A stretch of DNA of 36,083 bases, taken from assembly GCA_016869875.1 (NCBI GenBank), contig VGDE01000013.1, positions 1-36,083 of the forward strand, given 5' to 3'. The position numbers and the translations under genes were made by a program. Position 1 is the stretch's first letter, and each line of letters begins with the position of its first letter. A model generated the notes under the pieces. It saw nothing but the letters and a program-made list of their open reading frames with translations, ran no database searches and had not been told where the DNA came from. Source of the DNA: Alphaproteobacteria bacterium. Lineage in GTDB: Bacteria; Pseudomonadota; Alphaproteobacteria; Rhodobacterales; Rhodobacteraceae. Shown here one piece after another: positions 6,786 to 14,516 of the stretch.

Positions 6786-8285
6786 TCACAACCGCTGCAT
6801 CCATTCTGATGCCACGGACAGGTCCTCGGCCGCCAGTTCGTGGCCGGCGGCAACCACGTGAGCCTCAAGCTCTGCACCCGAGGCCGTCAGCCAGTCGTTC
6901 AGCGCCGACGCATACTGTCCGTAAGGGTCGCGCGCGCCTTCCAGCGTCAGGACGCGCAGGCCCGTCAGTTCGGCCGCGGGCACCGGGTCCAGGACCAGCA
7001 TCGGGCGCATCAGGATCGCGCGCCGGATCAGACCCGGATGCAGCGCCATCACGGCGCCCGCGAAATTCGCGCCGTTGGAATAACCCAGCACGGTCACGCG
7101 CCGGGGGTCCAGGTCATAGGCGCTCATCGCCCCTTCCCAAAAGGCGGCAAAGGCGGCCGCCTCGGAGCGGATGTCCTTTTGGTCGAAACTGGTCATCGAC
7201 AGCCGGCGAAAGAACCGCGCCACGCCCTCTTCGGTCGAACGTCCGCGCAGTCCCAGCAACGTCGCCCGCGGCGCGATCCGGTGGGCCAGCGGCATCAGGT
7301 CGGTTTCCGATCCGCCCGTCCCGTGCAGCAGCAGGACAGTCGAGCCGTCCGCCTGTTCGGGCGCATGGATGCGGCGAACAAAGGGCAGGTCGCGCATGGG
7401 TCTCCTTTCCTCGCCCGGTCGGGCGAATTGCGGCAGGCGCAGCCGCAGATCGACGTCGTCGGTGAAATGCGACGGGACCCTCAGGGTCCGGCCCAGGGCT
7501 TCGGCGGGTTCGTCCACGGCCATGCCCGGTCCGTCCGTGGCCAGTTCAATCAGGGTGTTGGCGGGCTCGCGCGTGTAAAGCGAGGTGAAATACAACCGGT
7601 CGTGCACCGTCACGTCGGACAGGCGCGCCCGATGGGCCTCGATCATGGCGGCATCGGGCATGCGCAGCGCCACGTGGTCGATCACCCCGGTGCCCGGAAT
7701 GCCGGGCACGAAGCCGCGCGTGTCGCGGATGTCCAGCACGTCGTGGTCGGAGACAAGCCGTGTCACCGCATCCTCGGTCCCGCCGGAACGATAGCCGAAA
7801 CGGGTCAGGAAACCAGCAGTGGCGGCGGCATCCTCGGACCAGATCGTGACGCCCTGCAGGCGCAACGGCGGGGCAGGCCAGCCGGTATCGGGACCGTCCC
7901 CGCCGACTAGCTTGACGATGATTCCGTCCGGGTCCTTCAGCCGCAGCACCGGAGCACTGAATTCCCGGCCGGGACCCTCGATCCGCAACCCGCGCTGCAT
8001 GGCGCGCGTCAGCCAGTCCCCGATGCGCCCGCGCGGGATGGCCAGGGCGATCTCGGCGACCTGCCCATGACCCACGCGGCCCGGTGCGCCGTCCTGCCAG
8101 ACCAGAAAGCTGACCAGCGAGCCGGGGCTGCCCGCAGGGTCACCGTAAAACAGGTGCAGCTGCTGCGCATCCTCGAAGCCGGCGGTCTGCTTGACCAGCG
8201 ACAGGCCCAGAAAGCCCATCCAGAAATCGACATTCGCCTGCACGTCACGCGTGACGGCCGTCACATGGTGAAGTCCTGTTGTCAT
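6786..8285 (-). CDS. VOC dioxygenase - alpha/beta hydrolase fusion (MhqO-MhqD-like)
   Basis: A 499-residue protein joining two functions that are separate genes in Bacillus mhqNOD. Residues 1-290 are a two-module VOC ring-cleaving dioxygenase with candidate metal ligands His7 (GLHHV), His204 (IDHVAL) and Glu247 ([10 protein letters not shown]). Residues 300-499 are an MhqD/YfhH-type esterase of the alpha/beta-hydrolase fold, with nucleophile Ser403 in GYSNG, Asp453 in GARDPYG and His482 in AGHEL, and the HGTGGSE oxyanion-region motif at 321-327. The start at 8285 has GGGGGTGG just upstream. The joint is odd: Met297 is preceded in the DNA by GGAAAGGAGACCC, a good ribosome site read as the linker GEERRP, so the hydrolase may also be made alone. 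Expected role: opening aromatic rings and hydrolysing the product. The gene is divergent from the DUF924 operon. Confidence 0.9.
   Translation of the reverse strand: MTTGLHHVTAVTRDVQANVDFWMGFLGLSLVKQTAGFEDAQQLHLFYGDPAGSPGSLVSFLVWQDGAPGRVGHGQVAEIALAIPRGRIGDWLTRAMQRGLRIEGPGREFSAPVLRLKDPDGIIVKLVGGDGPDTGWPAPPLRLQGVTIWSEDAAATAGFLTRFGYRSGGTEDAVTRLVSDHDVLDIRDTRGFVPGIPGTGVIDHVALRMPDAAMIEAHRARLSDVTVHDRLYFTSLYTREPANTLIELATDGPGMAVDEPAEALGRTLRVPSHFTDDVDLRLRLPQFARPGEERRPMRDLPFVRRIHAPEQADGSTVLLLHGTGGSETDLMPLAHRIAPRATLLGLRGRSTEEGVARFFRRLSMTSFDQKDIRSEAAAFAAFWEGAMSAYDLDPRRVTVLGYSNGANFAGAVMALHPGLIRRAILMRPMLVLDPVPAAELTGLRVLTLEGARDPYGQYASALNDWLTASGAELEAHVVAAGHELAAEDLSVASEWMQRL
7397..7410 (-). promoter_or_regulatory. 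internal ribosome binding site and start of hydrolase domain
   Basis: On the minus strand GGAAAGGAGACCC stands directly before an in-frame ATG (codon 297 of the fusion gene), exactly at the start of the hydrolase domain. This would allow a free 203-residue MhqD-like esterase to be translated from the same mRNA, or it is a relic of an ancestral two-gene operon. Confidence 0.55.
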
Positions 8286-8440
8286 GGGACCACCCCCTTT
8301 CCCGCCCAAGATGCCCCCGTCCCTCCCGCCGCGCCACAGGGGACGGCCGCAACCCAGTGTTCGGCACAGGCGAACGTCCAGCCTCTTGCCCGTTCGGGAA
8401 TAAACGCTCACCGTTGCAACAGCCCATATAGGAGCGTGAC

Positions 8441-8983
8441 ATGACCAAGACCCCCGAGCAGGTGCTGGACTTCTGGTTCTCGGACCGGATGCAGCCCTTC
8501 TGGTTCGCCAAGTCGGACGAGATCGACGCCCACATCCGCGACGAGTTTGGCGCCACCTACGAGGAGGCCCATGCGGGTCGCCTGGACCACTGGATCGAGG
8601 CGCCCGACACGGCTCTGGCGCTGGTGATCGCGCTGGACCAGTTTCCGCGCAACATCTTTCGCGGCAGTCCGCGCAGCTTTGAAAGCAACGATCTGGCGCT
8701 GCGCCACGCCCGCACCTCGCTGGAGCGGGGCTATGACGCCCGGCAGGCGCCCGACCGGCGGCAGTTCCTGTACCTGCCCTTCATGCACAGCGAGGATCTG
8801 GACGACCAGACCCGCTCGGTTCAGCTTTACGAGGCACTGGGCAACCAGCATTCGCTGCATTTCGCGCGCGATCATCGCGACATCGTGGCCCGTTTCGGCC
8901 GTTTTCCGCATCGCAACGCCATCCTTGGCCGCGACAGCACACCGGAGGAGGCCGAATTCCTCAAGACGCATTCCGGCTTCTGA
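8441..8983 (+). CDS. DUF924 family protein
   Basis: Protein of 180 residues belonging to DUF924, an all-helical TPR-like family with no settled function. Family signatures are VLDFWFSDRMQPFWFAKSDEID at the N-terminus, LALVIALDQFPRNIFRG at about 60-76, LPFMHSEDLDDQ at about 111-122 and the HRNAILGR segment at about 154-161. AGGAG at 8430-8434 fixes the ATG. It is the first gene of a same-strand run (DUF924, acetylpolyamine amidohydrolase, asparaginase, aroQ) with gaps of only 34-49 bp, so these are likely cotranscribed, and it is divergent from the VOC-hydrolase fusion. The family is secure; no reaction can be assigned. Confidence 0.93.
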   Translation: MTKTPEQVLDFWFSDRMQPFWFAKSDEIDAHIRDEFGATYEEAHAGRLDHWIEAPDTALALVIALDQFPRNIFRGSPRSFESNDLALRHARTSLERGYDARQAPDRRQFLYLPFMHSEDLDDQTRSVQLYEALGNQHSLHFARDHRDIVARFGRFPHRNAILGRDSTPEEAEFLKTHSGF

Positions 8984-9021
8984 TCTTGCCCGTGCCGCAA
9001 GGGCCCTCTAGCCTTTGCGGC

Positions 9022-10056
9022 ATGACCCGGCTGCCCTGCTTTTACGCCCCCGATACCTCCCTTCATGACCCGCAGTTCTGGATGCTGCGCGGGGTCCCGA
9101 TGCGCAACAAGGAAACCGCCGAACGGGCCGAACGCCTGCTGGCCGGGATTGCGCAGGCGGGACTTCGGGCGGTCGACCCGCCCGTCACCAACCGCGCGGC
9201 GATGCGCCGGGTGCATACGGCACGCTATCTGGATTTCCTGGAAACGGCGTGGAACGATTGGCAAACGGCGCCCGGCGCAGGCCCCGAGGTCGTGGCCAAC
9301 CTCCATCCGCAAAAGGCATTCCAGACTTATCCGGCAGGCATCACGGGGCGCGCCGGCTGGCACATGGCGGACACCGGCTGCCCGCTGGGCCGCGACACTT
9401 TTGCGGCCGCCCTGCGCGGGGTGGACACGGCCCTGGCGGCCAGCCATGCGGTACTGACGGGCGCGCGGGCGGCCTATGCCCTGTGCCGGCCGCCGGGGCA
9501 TCACGCCGATGCGGACACGGCCGCGGGGCACTGCTTTCTGAACAATGGGGCCATCGCGGCGCAGGCGCTGCGGGCGCGTCACGACCGTGTCGCGGTGCTG
9601 GACATCGACGTGCATCACGGCAACGGCACGCAGGAAATCTTCTATGACCGTGCCGATGTGCTGACCGTTTCGGTTCATGCCGACCCGGATGCCTTTTATC
9701 CCTTTTACCTCGGCCATGCGCATGAAACCGGGCGCGGAGCCGGACAAGGCTTCAACCTGAACCTGCCGCTGCCCTTGGGAAGTGGTGACGGGCCGTGGCT
9801 GGCCGCCATCGACCGGGCGCTTGATCGGCTGCGCGATGTCGCGCCGGGTGCGGTGGTGCTGGCCCTTGGACTGGACGCCCACGAGAACGACCCCTTCCAG
9901 GGGATGCGCGTGACAACCCCTGCATTCGAAGAGGCAGCAAGGCGAATCCGCGCCTTGGGCCTGCCCACTGTTATTGTGCAGGAAGGCGGCTATCTGTCCG
10001 AGGACCTGACCCGGAACATCGCCAGCCATCTTCGGGGCTGGATCGGGACGCTCTGA
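9022..10056 (+). CDS. acetylpolyamine amidohydrolase (histone deacetylase superfamily)
   Basis: Zinc amidohydrolase of 344 residues that removes acetyl groups from acetylputrescine, acetylspermidine or similar amines. It follows the layout of the Mycoplana ramosa enzyme closely, including YLDFLETAWNDW at 69-80 near the start. Visible active-site residues are His160-His161 (RPPGHHAD), zinc ligands Asp196 and His198 (LDIDVHHGNGT) and Asp285 (LGLDAHENDP), and Tyr324 (EGGYL). I chose the ATG at 9022; a TTG at 8986 is also in frame, and neither has a strong ribosome site. The gene sits 38 bp after the DUF924 gene and 34 bp before an asparaginase gene, suggesting a role in amine and nitrogen salvage. 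Family is firm; the preferred acyl-amine is inferred. Confidence 0.92.
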   Translation: MTRLPCFYAPDTSLHDPQFWMLRGVPMRNKETAERAERLLAGIAQAGLRAVDPPVTNRAAMRRVHTARYLDFLETAWNDWQTAPGAGPEVVANLHPQKAFQTYPAGITGRAGWHMADTGCPLGRDTFAAALRGVDTALAASHAVLTGARAAYALCRPPGHHADADTAAGHCFLNNGAIAAQALRARHDRVAVLDIDVHHGNGTQEIFYDRADVLTVSVHADPDAFYPFYLGHAHETGRGAGQGFNLNLPLPLGSGDGPWLAAIDRALDRLRDVAPGAVVLALGLDAHENDPFQGMRVTTPAFEEAARRIRALGLPTVIVQEGGYLSEDLTRNIASHLRGWIGTL

Positions 10057-10090
10057 CCGGCCCATAGCAACTGCAGGAACGGGATCTTAC

Positions 10091-11575
10091 ATGCGCATTT
10101 GCGTCATCAACACGGGCGGCACCATCTGCTGCATGGGCCAGCCGCTGGAACCCATGTCGGCCGACCGCTTTGCCCGGACTGTCCAGGAGATCCTGGAACC
10201 GTCCCTGGCGGCGGCCTTTCCGGGCGACCGGCTGCACTTCGACACGCAACTGCGTTTTTCCGACAAGGGCACGGGGCTGCTGGACAGCACGGACCTGCGG
10301 CCCCTGGACTGGTGCCGAATGGCGCGGCGGGTGCTGGAGCTCTATGACGACCATGACGCCTTCGTGATCCTGCACGGCACGGACACGATGGATTTCAGCG
10401 CGGCGGCGCTGCCCCTGCTGTTGAACGTCTTTGACGGCCTGGGGCTTGCCCGCGCGGCGTTGTCCAAGCCGGTGATCCTGACCGGCTCGCAACTGCCGCT
10501 GTTCCGGGAAACGCCCGCAGGCCCGGTCCTGAACGCGGGCACCGATGCAATGGCCAATCTGGCGGGGGCACTGGCTGCCGCGAGGCTGCGCCTGCCCGAG
10601 GTTGCGATCTATTTCGACGGCCGCCTGTTTCGCGGAAACCGGGCGCTGAAGGTATCCTCCACCGCCTTTGCCGCCTTCGACAGCCCGCACCTGCCGCCTC
10701 TGGCAGAGGCAGGCATCGGCATCCGCCAAGGCGCGGCAGTTCCGCTGCCCGGTCCCGCGGCCCCCCAGCTTGCGCTGGACGATCCTGACGCGCGGGCGCT
10801 TGCGCGGGCGCAGCTTGAGGCCATCGCAACTTGCATCGACCGCCAGCGCATCGCGCAGATTCCTGCCGTTCCGGCCGGTCACGGCGCTGCCGCACCACTG
10901 CTGGCGCGGATGATCGAGGCGGCGCTGGACGATGGCGCGACGGGATTGCTGCTGGAAGGGTTCGGCGAGGGCAATCTGCCCGCCGGCGCGGGGCCGCTGC
11001 GGGCGGCGCTGATCCGCGCGAGGGCGCAGGGCGTGGCGGTTCTGATCGCCAGCCGTGCCATCGGCGGGCAGGTGGGCGCCTTCCACTATGCGGCCGGGGC
11101 GTGGATTGCGGAAACAGGGGTCATTGCGGCAGGCGACATGACGCCGGTCGCTGCCTTCAGCAAGCTGACGGTCCTGAGCGCGGCGGCTGCGCATCACGGG
11201 TGGGACAGCCCGACCCTGGCGGCGCTGCTGACCCGCAGCCTGGCGGGCGAATGTGCGGGAACCGACCGGATGACGGCGCCCTTGATGCCGGGGCAGGCGC
11301 TTGCTGCCTGCGACGGCCAGGCGAGCCTGGTGAACGACCCCGACAAAGGACCCCGGCTGGAGGTCGATGGACAGGTTCTTTGGCAGGCGGGTGGGCCGGG
11401 GCGTCTGCAGATGCAGGGGAACCGGCTGGTCCTGGTCGGGCGTGACGGCGCCGTGGCCTGGTCCGGCCCCTTGGCGGCTCCCGGCGCAATCCCCGTCCTT
11501 ACGGCCGTTCCACCCGCCCTGCGGCTGATCGACCCCACGGGCAGGACGATGCCCGTGGTTGTTCATCAGGGCTGA
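10091..11575 (+). CDS. L-asparaginase with C-terminal lectin-like extension
   Basis: Cytoplasmic type I asparaginase, hydrolysing asparagine to aspartate and ammonia. The first threonine motif NTGGTIC is at 7-13 (Thr11), the second is HGTDTM at 95-100 (Thr97-Asp98), and Lys187 lies in LKVSST. There is no signal peptide. The catalytic part ends near residue 385, but the protein is 494 residues against the usual 330-350. The extra 110 residues are Gly- and Trp-rich beta-strand-like sequence with LQMQGNRLVLVGRDGAVAWS at 439-458, which resembles the mannose-binding bulb-lectin (beta-prism II) repeat; I rate that as a weak resemblance. The start has AGGAACGGG upstream. It is probably cotranscribed with the polyamine deacetylase gene before it and aroQ after it. 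Confidence 0.88.
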   Translation: MRICVINTGGTICCMGQPLEPMSADRFARTVQEILEPSLAAAFPGDRLHFDTQLRFSDKGTGLLDSTDLRPLDWCRMARRVLELYDDHDAFVILHGTDTMDFSAAALPLLLNVFDGLGLARAALSKPVILTGSQLPLFRETPAGPVLNAGTDAMANLAGALAAARLRLPEVAIYFDGRLFRGNRALKVSSTAFAAFDSPHLPPLAEAGIGIRQGAAVPLPGPAAPQLALDDPDARALARAQLEAIATCIDRQRIAQIPAVPAGHGAAAPLLARMIEAALDDGATGLLLEGFGEGNLPAGAGPLRAALIRARAQGVAVLIASRAIGGQVGAFHYAAGAWIAETGVIAAGDMTPVAAFSKLTVLSAAAAHHGWDSPTLAALLTRSLAGECAGTDRMTAPLMPGQALAACDGQASLVNDPDKGPRLEVDGQVLWQAGGPGRLQMQGNRLVLVGRDGAVAWSGPLAAPGAIPVLTAVPPALRLIDPTGRTMPVVVHQG

Positions 11576-11624
11576 CAGGCCGGGGCGCTTGCACTAGCAA
11601 GGAACGACGCGCAAGGAGGCCGCC

Positions 11625-12059
11625 ATGCCAATGATCCATGTCCTGAACGGTCCCAACCTGAACCTGCTGGGCCAGCGCCAGCCCGAGATCTATGGCCACG
11701 AAACCCTGGCGGATGTCGAGGCCCTGTGCCGCCGGACAGCGGCGCCGCATCAGATCCGGTTTCTGCAGTCGAACTGGGAAGGCCAGATCGTCGACTGGAT
11801 CCACGAGGCCCGGCACGAGGCCGCCGCGATCGTCATCAACCCCGCCGCGCTGACCCATACTTCGGTGGCGGTGCTGGACGCGCTGAACGCCTTCGACGGC
11901 CCCGTAATCGAGGTCCACATCAGCCAGGTCCACAAGCGCGAACCCTTTCGCCATCATTCCTATGTCTCGAAACGGGCTGACGGCGTGATCGCGGGCCTGG
12001 GCATCGGGGGCTATGCCGCCGCGCTGCGGCATGTCGTGAACCTGATCGGCTCCACCTGA
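11625..12059 (+). CDS. aroQ: type II 3-dehydroquinate dehydratase
   Basis: Shikimate pathway enzyme dehydrating 3-dehydroquinate to 3-dehydroshikimate, acting as a dodecamer in the cytoplasm. The 144 residues match type II enzymes. Visible signatures are [19 protein letters not shown] at 6-24 with Arg18 and catalytic Tyr23, the [10 protein letters not shown] loop at 71-80, [20 protein letters not shown] at 96-115 with catalytic His98, and GLGIGGY near the end. A strong AAGGAGG (11613-11619) precedes the ATG at 11625. It is the last gene of the + strand run from 8441 and is followed at once by a hairpin shared with the convergent otsBA operon. Because quinate and hydroquinone chemistry are nearby, a catabolic role is possible, but a housekeeping aromatic synthesis role is simpler. 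Confidence 0.97.
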   Translation: MPMIHVLNGPNLNLLGQRQPEIYGHETLADVEALCRRTAAPHQIRFLQSNWEGQIVDWIHEARHEAAAIVINPAALTHTSVAVLDALNAFDGPVIEVHISQVHKREPFRHHSYVSKRADGVIAGLGIGGYAAALRHVVNLIGST

Positions 12060-12061
12060 CC

Positions 12062-12115
12062 AAAAAGCCGCCGAACATGCCGCAGGGAGGAGGATGCGGC
12101 AGGTCCGGCGGCTTT
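12062..12115 (-). terminator. strong terminator of otsBA with CCUCCUCCC loop
   Basis: Read on the minus strand, a 10-bp outer stem (12106-12115 with 12064-12073) and a 7-bp inner stem (TGCCGCA/TGCGGCA) enclose a 10-nt loop TCCTCCTCCC and are followed by TTTTT (12062-12066). This is a textbook intrinsic terminator for transcripts coming from otsA. The loop is complementary to Shine-Dalgarno sequences. On the + strand it directly follows the aroQ stop but has only a short TTT. Confidence 0.8.
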
Positions 12116-12242
12116 CCGCAGGCGGCCTGAAGGGCCAGAGGAGGAGCGCGACGAAGGGTGGGTGGTGTCGCAGGTTCAGACTGCACCACCGCCGTGCCCC
12201 GGTCACGCCCTGGCGCTGCAGCGCCGCATTGGTGGTGGTCAT
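12062..12242 (-). ncRNA. candidate 3'-UTR small RNA with anti-SD loop
   Basis: The 247-bp gap beyond otsA holds no supported gene. Its minus strand carries two anti-Shine-Dalgarno stretches: GCTCCTCCTCT (12137-12147), and the exact CCTCCTCCC (12085-12093) displayed in the terminator loop. Loops of this kind define the CcsR small RNAs of Rhodobacter and the related cuckoo RNA family. The 5' end is a guess: I see no good promoter, so processing from the otsBA mRNA is as likely as independent transcription. A 14-bp palindrome GGCGCTGCAGCGCC lies at 12212-12225. Confidence 0.35.
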
Positions 12243-12306
12243 TGCCTGACAAAAAGGCAGTTCCCGGCCAAGAATGCGACGCCCTGGGCAGCAACGGAAT
12301 GGAAGG

Positions 12307-13677
12307 TCAGCCCACCGATTCGCTTTTCGCCTCTTGCCCGAGCGCGGCAAGATAGGTTGCCGACCACCAGCCGACATCATGTTCCACCACGTCCTGCAAC
12401 AGTGCGGCGTGGCGTCTTTGCCGCTCCTCCAGTGGCATGCGCATCGCCTCGGCCATGGCATCGGCCAGATCATGGGGGTCGTGCGGGTTGATGATCAGCG
12501 CCTCGGGCATGGCCTCGGCCGCGCCGGCAAAGCGTGACAGGATCAGGACGCCGGGATCCTGCGGGTCCTGCGCCGCGACATACTCCTTGGCCACCAGGTT
12601 CATGCCGTCGGCCAGAGGCGTCACCAGGCCGATCCGCGCCTGGCGGTACAGCCCCGCAAGAACGGGACGGGGAAAGGGCCGGTGGATGAAGCGGATGGGA
12701 GTCCAGTTCAGGGTCGCGAACTGCCCGTTGATGCGGCCGGCCAGATGCTCGGTTTCCTCGCGAATGTCCTGATAGGCCTCGACCTCGCCGCGCGTGGGCG
12801 GGGCGATCTGCAGGAACGAGATGCACTCGATCAGGTCCGGGTCCTGTTCCAGCAGGATCTGATAGGCGCGGAACCGCTGCGGAATGCCCTTGGAATAGTC
12901 CAGCCGATCCACGCCGATCATCATCTTGGCCCCGGTCAGCAGCCGGGCGCGATCCTCGTCCGGGGCGTTTTTGGCTTCTTCGATGAAGGAGGCCGTGTCG
13001 ATGCCGATGGGAAAGACCTCGGCCCGCACCTCGCGTCCGGACAGGCGCAGCCGCGTTTCTGACAGTTGCTCGACCTCCGCAAGCTGGCGCGCGCTTTCCG
13101 CAAAGGCGCCCAGGTCGCGATGCGCCTGAAAGCCCAGCAGGTCGTAATACGACAACCAGTCGAACAGCTCGGACGGGTTCGGCAGGGCGGCGCAATCGGC
13201 AGGGCCGGGAAAGGGAATGTGCAGGAAATGCCCGATCGGGCAGCGCACACCGCGGGCCCGCAGTTCCGCCGCCAGGGGGAACAGGTGGTAATCCTGGACC
13301 CAGATGCGGTCGCCGTCCCGCAGATGGGGCAGCATCAGGTCGGCGATGCGGGCGTTCACGCGCTTGTACCCTTCCAGATACTCCGGCAGGATATGCATCA
13401 AGTTCGGCCGCCCGTGGCAGACCGGCCACAGCATCGAATTCGAATAGCCAAGATAGTATTCCTGATGATCTTGGGGGTTCAGGTCAAAGGACATGCGCTG
13501 GAACGGCGCGCCCGGATGGTCCTGCAATTCGTTCCGCGGGTCGTCGACGACCTCGCCGGAGAAACCGATCCAGACGCCGCCAGAGCTGCGCAGCGCATCC
13601 TCCAGCGCGACAACAAGCCCGCCGGAGGGGTTCTCCCCCAGAGGCAGGCGGTTCGAAACGACGATCAAACGGGACAT
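12307..13677 (-). CDS. otsA: trehalose-6-phosphate synthase
   Basis: GT20 glycosyltransferase making trehalose 6-phosphate from UDP-glucose and glucose 6-phosphate, used in osmotic and desiccation protection. The 456 residues fit the family. Signatures are VVSNRLPLGENPSGGL at 6-21 (Arg10 and the Gly-Gly loop), WVQDYHLFPL at 126-135, GVDRLDYSKGIPQRF at 255-269 and TPLADGMNLVAKEY at 353-366. The start is the ATG at 13677, preceded by GAAGGAGAG, which overlaps the otsB stop codon. The gap to otsB is 10 bp, so translation is probably coupled with otsB upstream. The gene is followed by the CCUCCUCCC-loop terminator at 12062-12115. Together with OtsB it completes the two-step OtsAB route. Confidence 0.97.
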   Translation of the reverse strand: MSRLIVVSNRLPLGENPSGGLVVALEDALRSSGGVWIGFSGEVVDDPRNELQDHPGAPFQRMSFDLNPQDHQEYYLGYSNSMLWPVCHGRPNLMHILPEYLEGYKRVNARIADLMLPHLRDGDRIWVQDYHLFPLAAELRARGVRCPIGHFLHIPFPGPADCAALPNPSELFDWLSYYDLLGFQAHRDLGAFAESARQLAEVEQLSETRLRLSGREVRAEVFPIGIDTASFIEEAKNAPDEDRARLLTGAKMMIGVDRLDYSKGIPQRFRAYQILLEQDPDLIECISFLQIAPPTRGEVEAYQDIREETEHLAGRINGQFATLNWTPIRFIHRPFPRPVLAGLYRQARIGLVTPLADGMNLVAKEYVAAQDPQDPGVLILSRFAGAAEAMPEALIINPHDPHDLADAMAEAMRMPLEERQRRHAALLQDVVEHDVGWWSATYLAALGQEAKSESVG

Positions 13678-13687
13678 GACCTCTCCT

Positions 13688-14413
13688 TCAGGCGAGCGAC
13701 GCGTCAAGCCAAGCGGCAAGGGCGTCCGGATTCGCAAGACGGTGGTGCGCGGCCGTATGGCCGTCGCCCACCTTGATGGCAAAGCCGCCGCGCGACTGTG
13801 CCTCGGCCATGGCGGGTTCGTCGGTGGTGTCATCGCCCGCAAAGACCGGTACCCGCCCCGCAAAGGGCGCGCGCTCCATCAGCCGGGCAAGGGCCGTGTC
13901 CTTGCCGACGCCGCCGGGCCGCAGCTCGATCGCCATCTTGGCGGGTTGCAGAACCAGCTGCGGGTGCCGGGCTGCCAGCCGCTGCATCGCATCCTCGACG
14001 AAATCCTGCAGCGAGGGGTCGTTGCGGTAATGCATCGCAACGCCATGCGGCTTTTCCTCGACAAGGATGGCGGGATGGGGTGCGGCAAGCTCGTGAGCGG
14101 CGCGGTGCAGCAAGGGCGCGTCCAGGGGCTGCTCGTGCAGCGTCTCGATGCGTCCGGGGGCCGGCGACAGCTCGGACCCGTGACTGCCTGCGACGATACC
14201 CGGAAAATCGACCAGATGTTTGCGCAGATCGGCCACGTCGCGTCCCGAGATCAGCGCCAGTGCCCCGTCCAGCCGGACGTGCAGCCGCTCCAGCCGATCA
14301 CGCAGGGCCGCGGACACGACAACCGCGTCCGGGCGGGCCGCGATCTCGACCAGGCAGCCGTCGAAGTCCAGAAACAGTGCGGCGTCCTGGGGCAGAGGGG
14401 GGGGTGGCGTCAT
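13688..14413 (-). CDS. otsB: trehalose-6-phosphate phosphatase
   Basis: HAD-superfamily phosphatase removing the phosphate from trehalose 6-phosphate. Motif I, FLDFDGCLVEIA at 14-25, carries nucleophile Asp16 and Asp18; motif II includes LISGRD near 60, and motif IV is GDDTTDE toward the C-terminus. I chose the ATG at 14413 (protein of 241 residues, usual size) with AAGGAG 11 nt upstream; the frame continues to 14476, but the extension contains that ribosome site and is not family-like. It is first in the otsB-otsA operon, and its stop lies inside the otsA ribosome site. The 103-bp gap upstream, toward the cobO stop, must hold the operon promoter, though I see no clear hexamers. Confidence 0.95.
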   Translation of the reverse strand: MTPPPPLPQDAALFLDFDGCLVEIAARPDAVVVSAALRDRLERLHVRLDGALALISGRDVADLRKHLVDFPGIVAGSHGSELSPAPGRIETLHEQPLDAPLLHRAAHELAAPHPAILVEEKPHGVAMHYRNDPSLQDFVEDAMQRLAARHPQLVLQPAKMAIELRPGGVGKDTALARLMERAPFAGRVPVFAGDDTTDEPAMAEAQSRGGFAIKVGDGHTAAHHRLANPDALAAWLDASLA

Positions 14414-14516
14414 GGGCGGCAGATCTCCTTGGGACCAGTGGCAGGACCCAACCCGGCAATCGGGCCGCCGGTTCACCCAGTCGTGATCTTTTTTGTATGG
14501 ACCGGAGTCCGGCAGC

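Noticed and set aside
9705-9968. Minus-strand frames inside the acetylpolyamine amidohydrolase gene
   Set aside because: Shadows of the well-supported + strand gene; no motifs or ribosome sites.
11576-12242. Minus-strand frame starting MTTTNAALQRQGVTGARR, considered as a leader peptide for attenuation
   Set aside because: It runs without a stop through the terminator hairpin into antisense aroQ, and there is no regulated gene downstream on that strand.
12243-12259. TGCCT-N7-AGGCA hairpin just beyond otsA
   Set aside because: Only 5 bp of stem with T residues in the loop, not after it; weak compared with the real terminator at 12062-12115.
14420-14516. Hairpin and run of six T on the + strand near 14482-14487 as a terminator
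   Set aside because: The flanking genes are on the minus strand, where the run reads as A; no stem precedes it in the right direction.
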